In this document: one piece after another, positions 51,630 through 61,733 of the stretch | How positions within the stretch are numbered: position 1 is the stretch's first letter | Layout of the letters: each line of letters begins with the position of its first letter | Source: Pseudogymnoascus destructans | Lineage: Eukaryota > Ascomycota > Leotiomycetes > Thelebolales > Thelebolaceae | Assembly (NCBI RefSeq): GCF_001641265.1 | Contig: NW_020167539.1 | Location: 62,001 to 126,000 of the forward strand | Direction: 5' to 3' | DNA: 64,000 nucleotides | Notes under the pieces: model-generated | Databases searched by the model: none | Told to the model about the DNA's origin: nothing | What the model saw: only the letters and a program-made list of their open reading frames with translations | Made by a program: the position numbers and the translations under genes

Positions 51630-54301
51630 CAGTGTGCGGCACAGATACCTGATTACCTGTGGTGTTCAGGTAATTACCTGGGTAATTACCTACCTGGGCT
51701 CATTCTCAAAATACCTGAGTATCCCGGTATTTTCAGATACTTACCCAGATACATGCCAAGTATTGCCAAGTGTAGCCAAGCCGCACAAATGCTAACGTTG
51801 AAATACTCGTCTTCATGCTTGATATGGTGATAATTGCCGTGAAAATGAGTGACTCTCCGTTGTCAGACGTGCCGACGGACCTTGATGGCTATAATCCTCA
51901 CGATGAGCCAGCCCTACCAGGGCTTTTTACCCCTTTTCAGCAATCAAATCCAATTCCTGTCCGTCTACACCCGCCTAGCCAAATGCTACCGCCAACACAG
52001 TCGCTGCTGTTCACGAAGGAACTATATTCAAGAATACTACTTGAGAGCAACCCGCTAACTATCAAAGTATGCTGTATGCAGCCTAATTGCGGATACTCGC
52101 CCGCAGCTCAAACCCATGCTCAAGCTGCTGCTTCAACTGGCAATCTTTGGAAACACTATAGTCTTAAGCATAAAGGAATCTATGATGCTCTTAAACACAA
52201 GAATACAGCGCCTTCAAGTCAATCTAGCAGCACATCATCATTTTTTGAGCCTCAGAGACCAGCGACCCATGAATCAAGACCAACAAACAATCCAGCCAAA
52301 TATAGAGAGTTAGTGCTATCGTTTATAGTATCTAATAACCTGTCTTTACGCATTATCGAAAGCTATTCATATCGTCAATTAGTACGGTTCTTAAGTCCAT
52401 CTGTGTTATCACTTTCGTCAAGAACATTGCACCGAGAACTACAACGCCAATTCTCATATCACCGAGGCATACTACAGCTTGAACTCCATTCTCATATTAT
52501 ACATGGAGGCCGGATATCCATAACGACAGATGCATGGTCTGCACGGAACTATACAGAGTATGCTGCTGTTACCGCTCATTGGATTAATGATAAATGGCAG
52601 CAGAAATCAAAATTGCTTGATGTGATACATCTTCAAGAGCCTATTCATAGCGGTGAATACTTAGCTCAGCAATTAGCAGCTGTAACAGATAGTATAGCTA
52701 TTACAGGCGCTATCTTTACATGCACCCGAGACAACGCATCATCAAATACTGTGATGCTCTCAGAATATGAGAAATTGGCTAGCAACGCCCAAACATCAAC
52801 TCAACAACCTTGGACATTTACTGTCAAAGAAGGCAATGTCCGGTGTATTGCACATATCATAAATCTCGCAGTTCAAGCCGCTCTTACGAGTTTAAAAGCA
52901 GAACCAGATGTAGAGACAGAGACATACCGGTGTGAGCAAGGTGCAGCTCGGATTCCATTTAGTAGAGATAGTCATGTGGAAGTCATGAATGCTCTTGCAA
53001 AGCTACGAAGACATATCTATGTCTTTCGTAATCGACGAGCATGGAAGGATGCTTTACAACGACAAGTCAAAGCTATAGGTTTAAAACCACAGCAACTATC
53101 ACTTGATATGCCAGTACGATGGAATTCAACACATCGTATGCTTGATACAGCATTAAAACTCCAAATACCAATCACAGCAGTATGCATAACACAACAGCTT
53201 GATATTAGTATGAAAGATATTGCATTAACTACAGGAGATTGGGCTGTTATTAAAGATCTTGAACGACTGTTCTTAATATTTCTCAAACCATCAAAACGGC
53301 TACAAAGTGATACATATCCGTCACTTAACTTTGCTATTCCACTTTATCTTAAAATGATAAATAAAGTTAAGAAGATGCAACAAGAAGTTGGCGAGCACTC
53401 AGCAATTGGTATTGCATGCACAGTAGCTTATCAAAAGCTTCACGCGTATTATACTCTTGCAACAAATCAGCAATGTAAGCACTCAGCTGTAGCTACAATT
53501 TGCGATCCACGGATGAACCATACAGTGTTTAAAAAGATATATCCAGATAGTACAGATCATGTACGAATCACACGGGCAAGAGCACAGTTTGAAGATGTTT
53601 GTAGAACATATAAGACACGGCAATATCATCTTGATACAGAGCGTATTGAACGTGAAACAGCTCTTGCAGATGCATTAGGAAATGCAAATACTAGAGTGCA
53701 AGAACCAGATTCTGATGAAGATTTATTTGCATCAGAGGGTATATCATTTGAAGAACCAGAATGGAAACGATGGATGCTTGAACCACGGCCTGGTGAGCAT
53801 ACTGATATTCTCAAATATTGGTCTGCAAAGCAATATCAATATCCAATAATTGCTCAAGTTGCTCGAGACCATCTTGCAATTCCTGCGACATCAGCACCAT
53901 CAGAACGGGTATTTAGCAATGGTAGCGATATCATTACTAAGAAAAGGAATAGATTGTCGCCATCGACAATTAGATATCTGCTTTGCTTACGGAATTGGGG
54001 TTATTTACCAGATGCCGACAGCGACGGTGATGATGCAGATGATGAGGCAGAAGAATAGGAATAGGGGCTGTCTATTTTATTATTATATTTGTCACGAGTT
54101 TCACTTTTCTAGTTACATATTCTAGTTACATATCATTATCTATTTCAAATATCAAAAGCGTCATTTTTGTATACGGAATTGAGGCTCAACTACCTGCTAA
54201 AGTATCTGTAAATACCTACCTTACCTGAGCAAAGTCGCTCAGATACTTACCTTACCTGGCGAGGACCCAGATACTACCTGGGTAGTATCTGCCGAACACT
54301 G
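51630..54301 (+). mobile_element. hAT transposon with intact transposase and target duplication
   Basis: Termini CAGTGTGCGGCA and TGCCGAACACTG (12 bp, one mismatch), flanked by GATGGTTC at 51622-51629 and 54302-54309, the 8-bp duplication expected for hAT. Both subterminal regions are dense in ACCTG/CAGGT and GATAC motifs, possible transposase binding sites. The intact LTR at 39143 shows the empty site with one GATGGTTC. Confidence 0.95.
51845..54058 (+). CDS. hAT transposase
   Basis: A 737-residue uninterrupted ORF from ATG 51845 (MSDSPLSDVPTDLDGY); an in-frame ATG lies 30 bp upstream. A BED-type zinc finger (VCCMQPNCGYS, NLWKHYSLKHKGIY) sits at about residues 75-115. The RNase H-like core includes ITTDAWSARNYTEYAAVTAHW (D1) and CTRDNASSN (D2). 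The C-terminal dimerisation domain is complete (LAIPATSAPSERVFSNGSDI; STIRYLLCLRNWG). No stop or shift was found, so this copy may be active. The homologous remnant at 8377-9602 is clearly older or a different subfamily. Confidence 0.94.
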   Translation: MSDSPLSDVPTDLDGYNPHDEPALPGLFTPFQQSNPIPVRLHPPSQMLPPTQSLLFTKELYSRILLESNPLTIKVCCMQPNCGYSPAAQTHAQAAASTGNLWKHYSLKHKGIYDALKHKNTAPSSQSSSTSSFFEPQRPATHESRPTNNPAKYRELVLSFIVSNNLSLRIIESYSYRQLVRFLSPSVLSLSSRTLHRELQRQFSYHRGILQLELHSHIIHGGRISITTDAWSARNYTEYAAVTAHWINDKWQQKSKLLDVIHLQEPIHSGEYLAQQLAAVTDSIAITGAIFTCTRDNASSNTVMLSEYEKLASNAQTSTQQPWTFTVKEGNVRCIAHIINLAVQAALTSLKAEPDVETETYRCEQGAARIPFSRDSHVEVMNALAKLRRHIYVFRNRRAWKDALQRQVKAIGLKPQQLSLDMPVRWNSTHRMLDTALKLQIPITAVCITQQLDISMKDIALTTGDWAVIKDLERLFLIFLKPSKRLQSDTYPSLNFAIPLYLKMINKVKKMQQEVGEHSAIGIACTVAYQKLHAYYTLATNQQCKHSAVATICDPRMNHTVFKKIYPDSTDHVRITRARAQFEDVCRTYKTRQYHLDTERIERETALADALGNANTRVQEPDSDEDLFASEGISFEEPEWKRWMLEPRPGEHTDILKYWSAKQYQYPIIAQVARDHLAIPATSAPSERVFSNGSDIITKKRNRLSPSTIRYLLCLRNWGYLPDADSDGDDADDEAEE

Positions 54302-54786
54302 GATGGTTCTATGGGATTCTCTTACGTTCACTACATGATTAGCAAGCTAGTTGTGGGTCGCACTTGATTTCTAATACATTTACCAAGCCTGGTTAGTCAT
54401 GGAAAGTCATGGAAAATGAGAGAACTACACTCCTTTGGCATAAATAGGATTGCCCTTTCCTTAAGAAAGGGCAAGCAGACAATACAGTAAATCGACTATC
54501 ACATACTTCCCCGTCTTTTACAAGCTTCCAAGCATTCATCTTGTTACTCCTTGTTTCTGAAAAGTCAGTGAGGTGTTAACCTCTGACTTACCCCTGAGTT
54601 CCCAGACTCAACATTTGTTGCAACTTGTCTGAACAACTTCACTACATCACACACCTGATTGCTGCGTTGTGGAATAGTCTAAGCTACAACCCTTTGGCTC
54701 TGTTTCCTAAGACAGTGTGTTGTCTTAGTAAAATCATCCCTTCCTTGGGTGGCTAGATTCTCACATCTGGTGCACCCACCATTACA

Positions 54787-56520
54787 AGAAGACCCAAGGG
54801 GTTATTGTCACAGACATGGATTCGTACGACACTAACTGCGAAGTCTGCCACCTTACCCATGCTACAAAAACGATGTCCCGAAGATCTACACCACGGTCAC
54901 AGATCCCTTATGAGAAGGTGCACCTAGACCTTATCCAGATGCCAGAAGCGTACGATGGTAGCACACAGGCCCTACACTTACAGTGTGATTTCTGCCGCAT
55001 AAACCATGTCTACACCATTAAAGACAAGAGGCAAGGCACAGTCCTACATTCAATTAAGGACTTTGTAAGCTACGTATGGAGACGATGGGGTTATAAGGTA
55101 AAGATCTTCTTCCTTGATGGTGAGAGATCACTTGGAGATGAATGGGATGCATGGATTGCAGATGAAGGATACGAAGTGCAGCTTACACCCCCATACACTG
55201 CCAAACCAAATGGTGGAATCGAACGTTCAGGCCGTACGATAATCACACGCTCACGAGCTTTAAAGGAAGCAGACAACCTACCACAAGGAATGTGGCCTGA
55301 AAAATTTCGGACTGCAGGTTACCTTATAAACCGGTCTCCATCATCTGTCATTAATGATGAGACTCCGTACGGACTTCTACTCCAGTCCCTACCCTCGCAG
55401 CTTCAAAAGCCAGAGCTTACTAAGCCCTTACTCTCTCATATCCGCGCCTATGGATGTAGAGCCTATGCACTCCTCCTTAAGCAACCAAAGCTAAAGAGGA
55501 TAGAGAGGAATGCCCAAATAGGCTATTGGCTACAACTCTACAAACATCTTTAGAATATGGGTTCCAAATATTAAGAGGGTTATAGTAACCAGGGACGTTA
55601 CTTATGATCCATCGTACAAAGCTACAGTTATAGAATTGGAGCTCCAAAAGACAGTCCAGGTTATTGAACTTCCTGACCTTTTAGAAAAGGAAGGAGAGGA
55701 ATATGAAGAGGAGCGCGCAGCTCTACAACCTCTACAAGAAACATCAACTCCGTACGAGGCAGAAACAACAGATACAGCTCTTCAACAAGAGGAAGCAGTA
55801 GAGGTAGAACCTCAAAAGGAGATAGAGGTCCAACATGAAGAGCCTCAACTCCAGACACCTGAAATGACACCAGAGCGTTCAGAAGACAACGTACGGAGAC
55901 ACGACATCTACCTTGCAACCATTGCACACCCAGAAGCAAGGATAAGCCAGCACCAAGCTTTCATCGTTGGTACAGAGTTCCAGAAACGTAAGATACATCG
56001 TACGGAGCTCCCTGCTGCTCTGAAGTATTGGAACCAGCTTCAAACCACCCTCATAGGCTTGGTTTCAAAGCTGCGGCGGAAAAGGAAATAACAGACCTTC
56101 GGAAGCAAGACACCTTTAAATTGATGCCAGACAGCACTGTATGGAGTTTTGTTATTCCACTAATGTGAGTATTTACCTACAAATTTAACGATAATGGCTA
56201 CCTTGTCAAATACAAGGCTAGACTTGTAGTAAGAGGGAACCTACAACGCTATTCAATACATGATGAGACATACGCAGCAACACTTGGTTCAAAGACCTTT
56301 CGAGCTTTAATGGCTATTACAGCCTACTTCGATTTGGATACTGAACAATTAGATGCAGTAAACGCCTTTACAAACAGCCGAATTGACGAGGAGGTCTACG
56401 TACGGTGTGCTGATGGTTATGAGGAGCAAGGACATGCTAGAAACTTAACAGAGCCTTATATGGACTCCGACGGTCACCACTCCTATGGTTCCGCGACTTT
56501 TCAGATACACTGAAGAAGCT
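54787..56520 (+). pseudogene. Ty1/Copia pol fragment (integrase to RT start)
   Basis: The integrase core is at 54816-55553: CEVCHLTHATKTM (zinc-binding part), EKVHLDLIQM (D), FFLDGERSLGDEWDAW (D), TAKPNGGIERSGRTI (E). After a TAG the frame goes on with an acidic linker (PEMTPERSEDNVRRHD) and, after more stops, the RT start (VIPLMWVFTYKFNDNGYLVKY, DAVNAFTNSRIDEEVYV). Gag, protease and most of RT are absent. The 3' end joins an inverted LTR fragment. Confidence 0.87.
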
Positions 56521-56697
56521 AGGAGTGATGACGTGTAATGAATCATAGATGGTTGTAGCAATCGTTGAGTAGTATTGCTCTTGTTGTTGGTGTGATAAGC
56601 CAAAATATGTATAGTGACTTGTAGGTTTGAGGAGGAGATTTCCAAGTTTGCTCTTGAGTTTGATAGCAAACTGAGTGCAACGAATGTCAGTATGACA
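56521..56697 (-). repeat. Copia-associated LTR, 5'-end fragment (reverse)
   Basis: Reverse complement of the first roughly 177 bp of the LTR, ending GTCAGTATGACA at 56697. Inverted relative to the LTR at 51171. Directly followed by pogo sequence. Confidence 0.85.
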
Positions 56698-57974
56698 CCA
56701 AGATGGTTCAAGAGTTTGGAATCACGCAAGAGAACACATATAACATGGATGAATCCGGATTTTCGATTGGGACAATGGAATCTACTCGAATTATACTTGA
56801 TTCAACGCTTCGTACGAAGCATCAAGCGCATCCTGGCCGTCAGGAATGGGTTTCGATGGTTGAGTGCATCTGCGCAGATGGAACCATCCTCCCACCAGTC
56901 GGGATCTTTAAGGGCAAGAACGTTTTCCAATCATGGATTCCGCCCGCAGTCATCGACCAGTGGTTCTTCTCTGTGAATACGAAAGGCTCGACAAGCAACC
57001 TCCATGGGTTGGAGTGGTTAAAACGCATCTTCGAGCCAACAACACGTACAAAAGCAGATGGTCAGCACCGGCTTCTTATATGTGATGGCCACGACTCACA
57101 CATTAGCGGGAGTTTCATTGCGCATTGCATGCAGAACCATATTGTATCTCTGATACTTCCCCCTCATACATCGCACTTACTACAACCACTGGATGTTGCG
57201 ATATTCGGCCCGCTAAAAAAGTGTCTGACAGCAGCGCTCTCCCCACTCAACCAAGCGCAACTTGCGCGCATACAGAAGTATGAGTGGATGGAGGCATACA
57301 TCCAGGCACGGCTTGATGTATGCAACCATCAGAACATTGAGTCAGCATACCGTGGCGCTGGCTTGTTTCCTTTTAATCCCCAGCCAGCATTGCATATGCT
57401 GCTCAATGCTGAACCATCAGTCGAGGCTGACTGACCAAAAACACCACATCAGTATGATATTTTTGACCGAGTCTTTATTAACAGCTCCCCCCCAGATGGG
57501 ATGACCTTACGCTCTGCAAATGCGCTCCTTACAACTACGATTAATAGTGGTGGGGTGCTGTCAACACCAGTGCGGACGTACATCCAAAAACTCACAGTTG
57601 CGTCAGAGCAACTTCGAGCACGCAGCATTGTCCACCAACTCAATGCCAACAACCTTTGATCAGTTATAAAGCAACATACGGTATGTACAAAGGGGAAAAG
57701 GGTTATTCATGTTTCTACGCAAGAGTTGTGTGATGCAGTGATGGAGGCGGAAAAGGCGACATATAACCCAAGTAAGTAAAAGCGCAAAACAAAGGATGAG
57801 AACGCCTCCTCAGACATTGAAATTGACGAGTATATTGAGGAAGAAGCAGGGAAACAATCTAAGAGTGACAGTGGATCATGTATTATCATTGATTGTAGTT
57901 AAATTTACAGATTTGTTGTGTTCTCTTCAAAATTCCACCGCGTTACGCCATCCCCCGCGTTATGCCACGACTTA
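56698..57974 (+). pseudogene. Fot1/pogo family 1, C-terminal part
   Basis: From VQEFGITQENTYNMDESGF (first D) through SMVECICADGTILPPVGIF, LICDGHDSHISGSFI (second D), LQPLDVAIFGPLKK (third D) to IESAYRGAGLFPFNP, then a TGA at 57432-57434. The acidic tail continues with further stops (ASSDIEIDEYIEEEAGKQ). The terminus GCCACGACTTACGTTA lies at 57963-57978, complementary to the start of the 19997 copy. All three catalytic D are intact; the N-terminal half is missing, replaced by the LTR fragment. Confidence 0.87.
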
Positions 57975-58338
57975 CGTTACGGTAACGTGATGTCATGGTT
58001 ACAGGACCAGGACCTAGTAACGTGACGTGTGAGTCACAGGGGGCAAGCGGGGTAGGCTGCCATGTGATGGGGCTAATGGATAGTTGCAGAATCTAGTGGA
58101 TATTGGATAGTTGAGCTATCCGCCAACTGTCCAGATTACCCATGAGGCACGACGCCACTATATAAGTAGATAGTATTTCCTTAGATAGGAGCTTCATGCT
58201 CAACTCAATATAGTATTCTTTACAATACTGTAACGTGTTACTTGGAAAGCCTTTGTGTCTAATCCCCTGCCTCCTCTGTCAAGTCAACCTTACGCAAGAA
58301 ACCTCTGTGTCTTCTATCATTTAGAAGTCAGCGTTACA
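57975..58338 (+). repeat. LTR family A (U3 type 2)
   Basis: Starts within CGTTACGGTAACGTGATG and ends GCGTTACA at 58338. The first few bases merge with the pogo terminus (GTTA), so the exact start is unclear. It has a small deletion among the GATAGTT repeats. No duplication is seen. Confidence 0.8.
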
Positions 58339-59411
58339 AAAACCCATTTCAACGAAAGGGGGGAAATCAGGGGTAACAAGGGAAATCCCCGACTTTTACC
58401 ATATAAAAACAGGAGAATCCCTGACTTTTTATACATTTACACTTACGTACGAAACTGTCACAAGAATGGCACAAGAATCACCAAGAAATCCATTGTCATT
58501 TCTGTCTATCTATACAAGAAAAACCCAAGCACCACAAGTCCGTACATCCAAATCCCTACTTAAACAGCATTCCTACCACCATTTCTCTGCGCAGCCTCAA
58601 GCGCCAACTTCCGCGCATGGGCCCGAGTCCGAGCATGTTCTCCAGGACGAGGAGTGTCATCCTTCGGAGGAGGGGTGGGCTCCCGATCATCTTGGGATGA
58701 ATCTATAAGTGTTAGCTCGTACGGACTCATAAGAACGCTAAAAGGTGCATAAGGCAACAGGAAGGGAAGTACTCATGAAGAGAGCAGGCTGCAGCCTGGT
58801 GTTTCATGGCACAGGAAGCACAGGCACCACCCTGCACATTCCCAAAGGATATGCATACTGTAAAGAAGGGAATCTGCTGAGATCCCTCTTCTACGTATGC
58901 AGCATCACACTGCTCACAACCCATTGATCTCACCTGGGAGACCTGATCGACATTCTCTCCCGCTGCCTGGATGTAGAACCCTGCATTTTCTTGTGGGTGT
59001 TCAAGGCAAACATTCCCAGGGGTCCCGTACGGGACAGTCGTGTACACCCGAGGTGCCAATATAGGCAGAGGACGGGGTAGGGACTCCCGGGCAGCAGGAG
59101 GAAGGTAAATGTGGATGTTGGCATCCACAAAGACCTGTCCAACAGCAGGCATCTTGTCTCGTATGGAATTGCCGACAAGAAGAGAGAAGTATGGTGGGGT
59201 GTGGGGATTTGTGGGAAAGGATAGGGTATGTGTGGTAGGCAGGGGCAGATGGAAGAAAGACGGAAGATCCGAACCAAAGTGGCCAATTTATTTTCCGATT
59301 GGAATTGAGTCACTAGGTGTAGATGTGAATCATCGGGCATACGTGACTGACGTACTTTTATCACCGGCCCAGGTATAACCACCCCTTTTTTTCCCAAGTT
59401 CCTCATATTAC
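58339..59411 (+). repeat. Ty3-like 3' region with antisense gene
   Basis: No pol frame remains. It lies between an LTR A and a reverse solo LTR C. The only strong content is the antisense Cys-cluster gene (58560-59152). Confidence 0.45.
58560..59152 (-). CDS. Antisense Cys-cluster gene, diverged
   Basis: The ATG at 59152 opens MPAVGQVFVDANIHIYLPPA, a proline-rich N-terminus, then a cluster: MGCEQCDAAYVEEGSQQ, VCISF, GACASCAMKHQAAACSLHE. Spacing is C-X2-C-X17-C-X10-C-X2-C-X8-C, looser than in the other copies. A donor-like GTACTT after LHE and TTATAG at 58694 suggest an intron to a last exon DSSQDDREPTPPPKDDTP, ARKLALEAAQRNGGR-stop at 58560, but the phase is off by one, so either a small lesion or another donor is involved. 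Related to the other antisense genes in layout, not strongly in sequence. Confidence 0.45.
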
Positions 59412-59788
59412 TGTAAGGAGACAGGGCACCCAGCTCACAGTAATAGTATATGAGAGTGCGAGTCGGAGGCTAAATGGATGCTATCCTATAGGTCTACTAC
59501 GAAGGATACAAAAAAGATGAAGGGGGAACCCCGTTGAGTCTGTTTCCTTAAGTACCTGAAACGGGCCTGACTCGGTTATCCCAACCCTAGCCCTGAACCT
59601 TCCACCACAACAGGTCTGCATCGACCCTGAACCCTACACCCTTACCGTCCCCCACTATAGTGTAACTCGCTATGTCTTCCTCTACTGGTTCGAAACCCCA
59701 CCGAGTCGGATTCCATGCTTGTAGTGACCGTAACAGTTCTGAGACAGGTTCTTCGAGTATCTAAGTACGGAGGCATCCTTACAATTAC
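59407..59788 (-). repeat. Solo LTR family C, long form (reverse), target duplication ATTAC
   Basis: LTR at 59412-59783 (372 bp), flanked by ATTAC at 59407-59411 and 59784-59788. Closest to the copy at 34504-34874. Confidence 0.92.
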
Positions 59789-60689
59789 AATTTGAGGCTC
59801 CTATGGGGATACGTGGGGGGGGTGTGTTGTAATAGTCACATGATCTCACGTGATCTCCATACAGATTATCGGTAAAGCCAAGTATAGGTTACATAGTCAG
59901 GAATATATACATTTAGTACTCAACAATGTCACAAGTAGCCTCACGTGCAGGACCTGTCACGTGCGCTATAGTGCCAAGGCGGAGGGTCTTCCCTCGATTA
60001 CCTCGCACGAGAACGTATATAGTAGTAACGCGGGCCTAATCGGAAGGGCAGCGTTCAGTCTTCGTATCAATAGAGAGGTGGACTACGTAACTATCTACAA
60101 CATGACTTCCCACTGCCCTATTCAGCCAAGGCTTTCTTACATTCTGAATACTCTACCATTCCTACGATTAGGAAGAATAGCCCAGAGGGGGAAACATGCC
60201 GCCACGTCAGACCTGTAGTGAAGCGGCTGCGAGCCTTGAGCGTGAGCGTAGTGGAGTGGCTGCACTTGAGAACGCACCTGAGGAGTCAGGGGCATCAAGC
60301 CCCTTATCCCAGGCTCACAGCTCCCCTGGCGCAGAAGTCCAGCTTGCTATGGTGTAAGGACAGTTCGAACCGAGGCTGACCTTTGAGTCTGCAGAAGTAT
60401 CTGATATATAATGTGAAGACTTCGATGCTTGAAGCAGTAGGACAAGGTATAGTAGTTCAGGCTCCAGAGTATAGACTTTATACCACAGGGGTCAAGTGGT
60501 GAGACTAACAGGTTGGCCAAGTGGTTCAACTCGAAGTAAGGGAATGCAAAGTAAGTCGAAGCAGGAGGAATTGCAAGAAGGCCAAGTAGTGTATAATTTT
60601 CTAGCTAAAGATCAATAAGAGACATGAGCAATAAGTGCTTATATAACAGTAAAAATCCCTAGTGCCAAATAAGCGAAGGCACTCGGCAG
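59789..60689 (+). other. Possible retroelement leader with short Gag-like ORF
   Basis: An ATG at 60197 opens MPPRQTCSEAAASLERERSG and stops after about 53 codons; downstream, FEPRLTF-like remnants are out of frame. CACGTGA-type motifs recur in 59838-59960. It resembles the leader and start of a gag, but no zinc knuckle or LTR end could be defined. Followed by pogo sequence from about 60660. Confidence 0.3.
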
Positions 60690-61240
60690 GTGGAGGAGTC
60701 GAAGAAACGGGCGAGCCGAAGCCAGGCCCGGCTTCAGAACGGAGGTGAGCTCGTAGCTGCCGAAGCCCACGAGCTTCGGGCCCAGAAAGCCGAGCTTCGG
60801 GCCCAGAAGCTCGCAGCCAAAGAAGCCCGGGAGGCTCGCCAGGCTAGAAACCAGGCCCAGAAGCAGCTCCACCAGGCTGGAATTAAGGCCCGGAAAGAAG
60901 AGCGTTTCCGGAAGAAGAGCCTGGCTACTCTTCAGGGATTAGGCCTCCCAATTCCTCCGGAATTAGAGGTCCCAATTCCTGATCCAGAAACCCTCGAAAG
61001 TGAGGGCGAATATGAGAATGGGAGTGGAAATGGGAGCGGGAATGGGAGTGATCATGGGAATGAGGAAATGATAATTTTTTAAAATGGTGAAATTTTGTAC
61101 CTTTACATACAATTTACTATAGGGAGGTACTTAGGACTACAATTTTTCTCGTGCGCGCACTTCGCTTCCCCTCCATTTCTCGTGCGCGCGGATCGCTTCC
61201 TCCAACCTTGAGCGAAGCGAAAAGTTGGTTACGACGATTA
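60690..61240 (+). pseudogene. Fot1/pogo family 3, C-terminal tail and 3' terminus
   Basis: A 130-codon frame (first codon not an ATG) encodes the basic, alanine-rich coiled tail typical after the DDE core of these transposases (KLAAKEAREARQARNQA, KARKEERFRKKSLATLQG), then a GNGSGNGS-repeat and stop at 61082. The terminus follows (CCTCCAACCTTGAGCGAAGC to ACGACGATTA at 61240), the same as at 26486. The DDE core is missing. Confidence 0.75.
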
Positions 61241-61324
61241 ATTAACGACTCTATAAAGCGTCACAGTTCCAGTATACGGACAGACACCGCCGGTGTCCCG
61301 AATACTAAGCGAACAACATCGCGG

Positions 61325-61427
61325 ACACCCCTAGATTTGTAAGCGGTTACGTAAGCAAAACCCCCAGAATCATAAAACGAGCCAAATTGATAAAGAAAGT
61401 CTAAACTATGGCCAACCGCTGCCGCTG
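61325..61427 (+). repeat. Left copy of a roughly 100-bp direct repeat
   Basis: ACACCCCTAGATTTGTAAG to GCCGCTG. The right copy is at 63321-63420 (ACACCCCTGGATTTGTAAG). Together they directly flank the inverted-repeat structure 61427-63320. Copies are about 90% alike by eye. Confidence 0.85.
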
Positions 61428-61733
61428 TTGAGTAAATAAATGGCTATACGCGCGCACGGGTGTGGATTCACAGTTTTAGTGTGCGGTATAGTCCAGACTT
61501 GCGGACCTCACAGTGGTGACCTACGCAGGGAAGTCTCCCATCAGCACTCACAGTTCGAACCCCGGCCATTGCGTGTTTTCTGTTCGCTTAAACGTTATTA
61601 TGCCCACTGTTCGGCTAGAGAGAGCCGCTTCCTGTTCTGTTCTGTTGTGGGTGACCAGAAACCCTCATGATCCGGGGGTCATTTATGTTCCGGGAGGGTT
61701 CAGGGGTGAGTGTTGAGTAAATAAATGGCTATA

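Larger units (their letters stand above)
51171..54786 (+). repeat. Copia-associated LTR carrying a hAT insertion
   Basis: TGTCATACTGACATTC to CACCATTACA. Minus the 2,672-bp hAT element and 8-bp duplication, the LTR is 936 bp, exactly like the copy at 39143. It is followed directly by Copia integrase sequence, so it may be the 5' LTR of a Copia element that has lost gag and the protease. Confidence 0.92.

Noticed and set aside
61545..61580. GTTCGAACCCC as a tRNA gene trace
   Set aside because: No cloverleaf can be drawn around it by eye.
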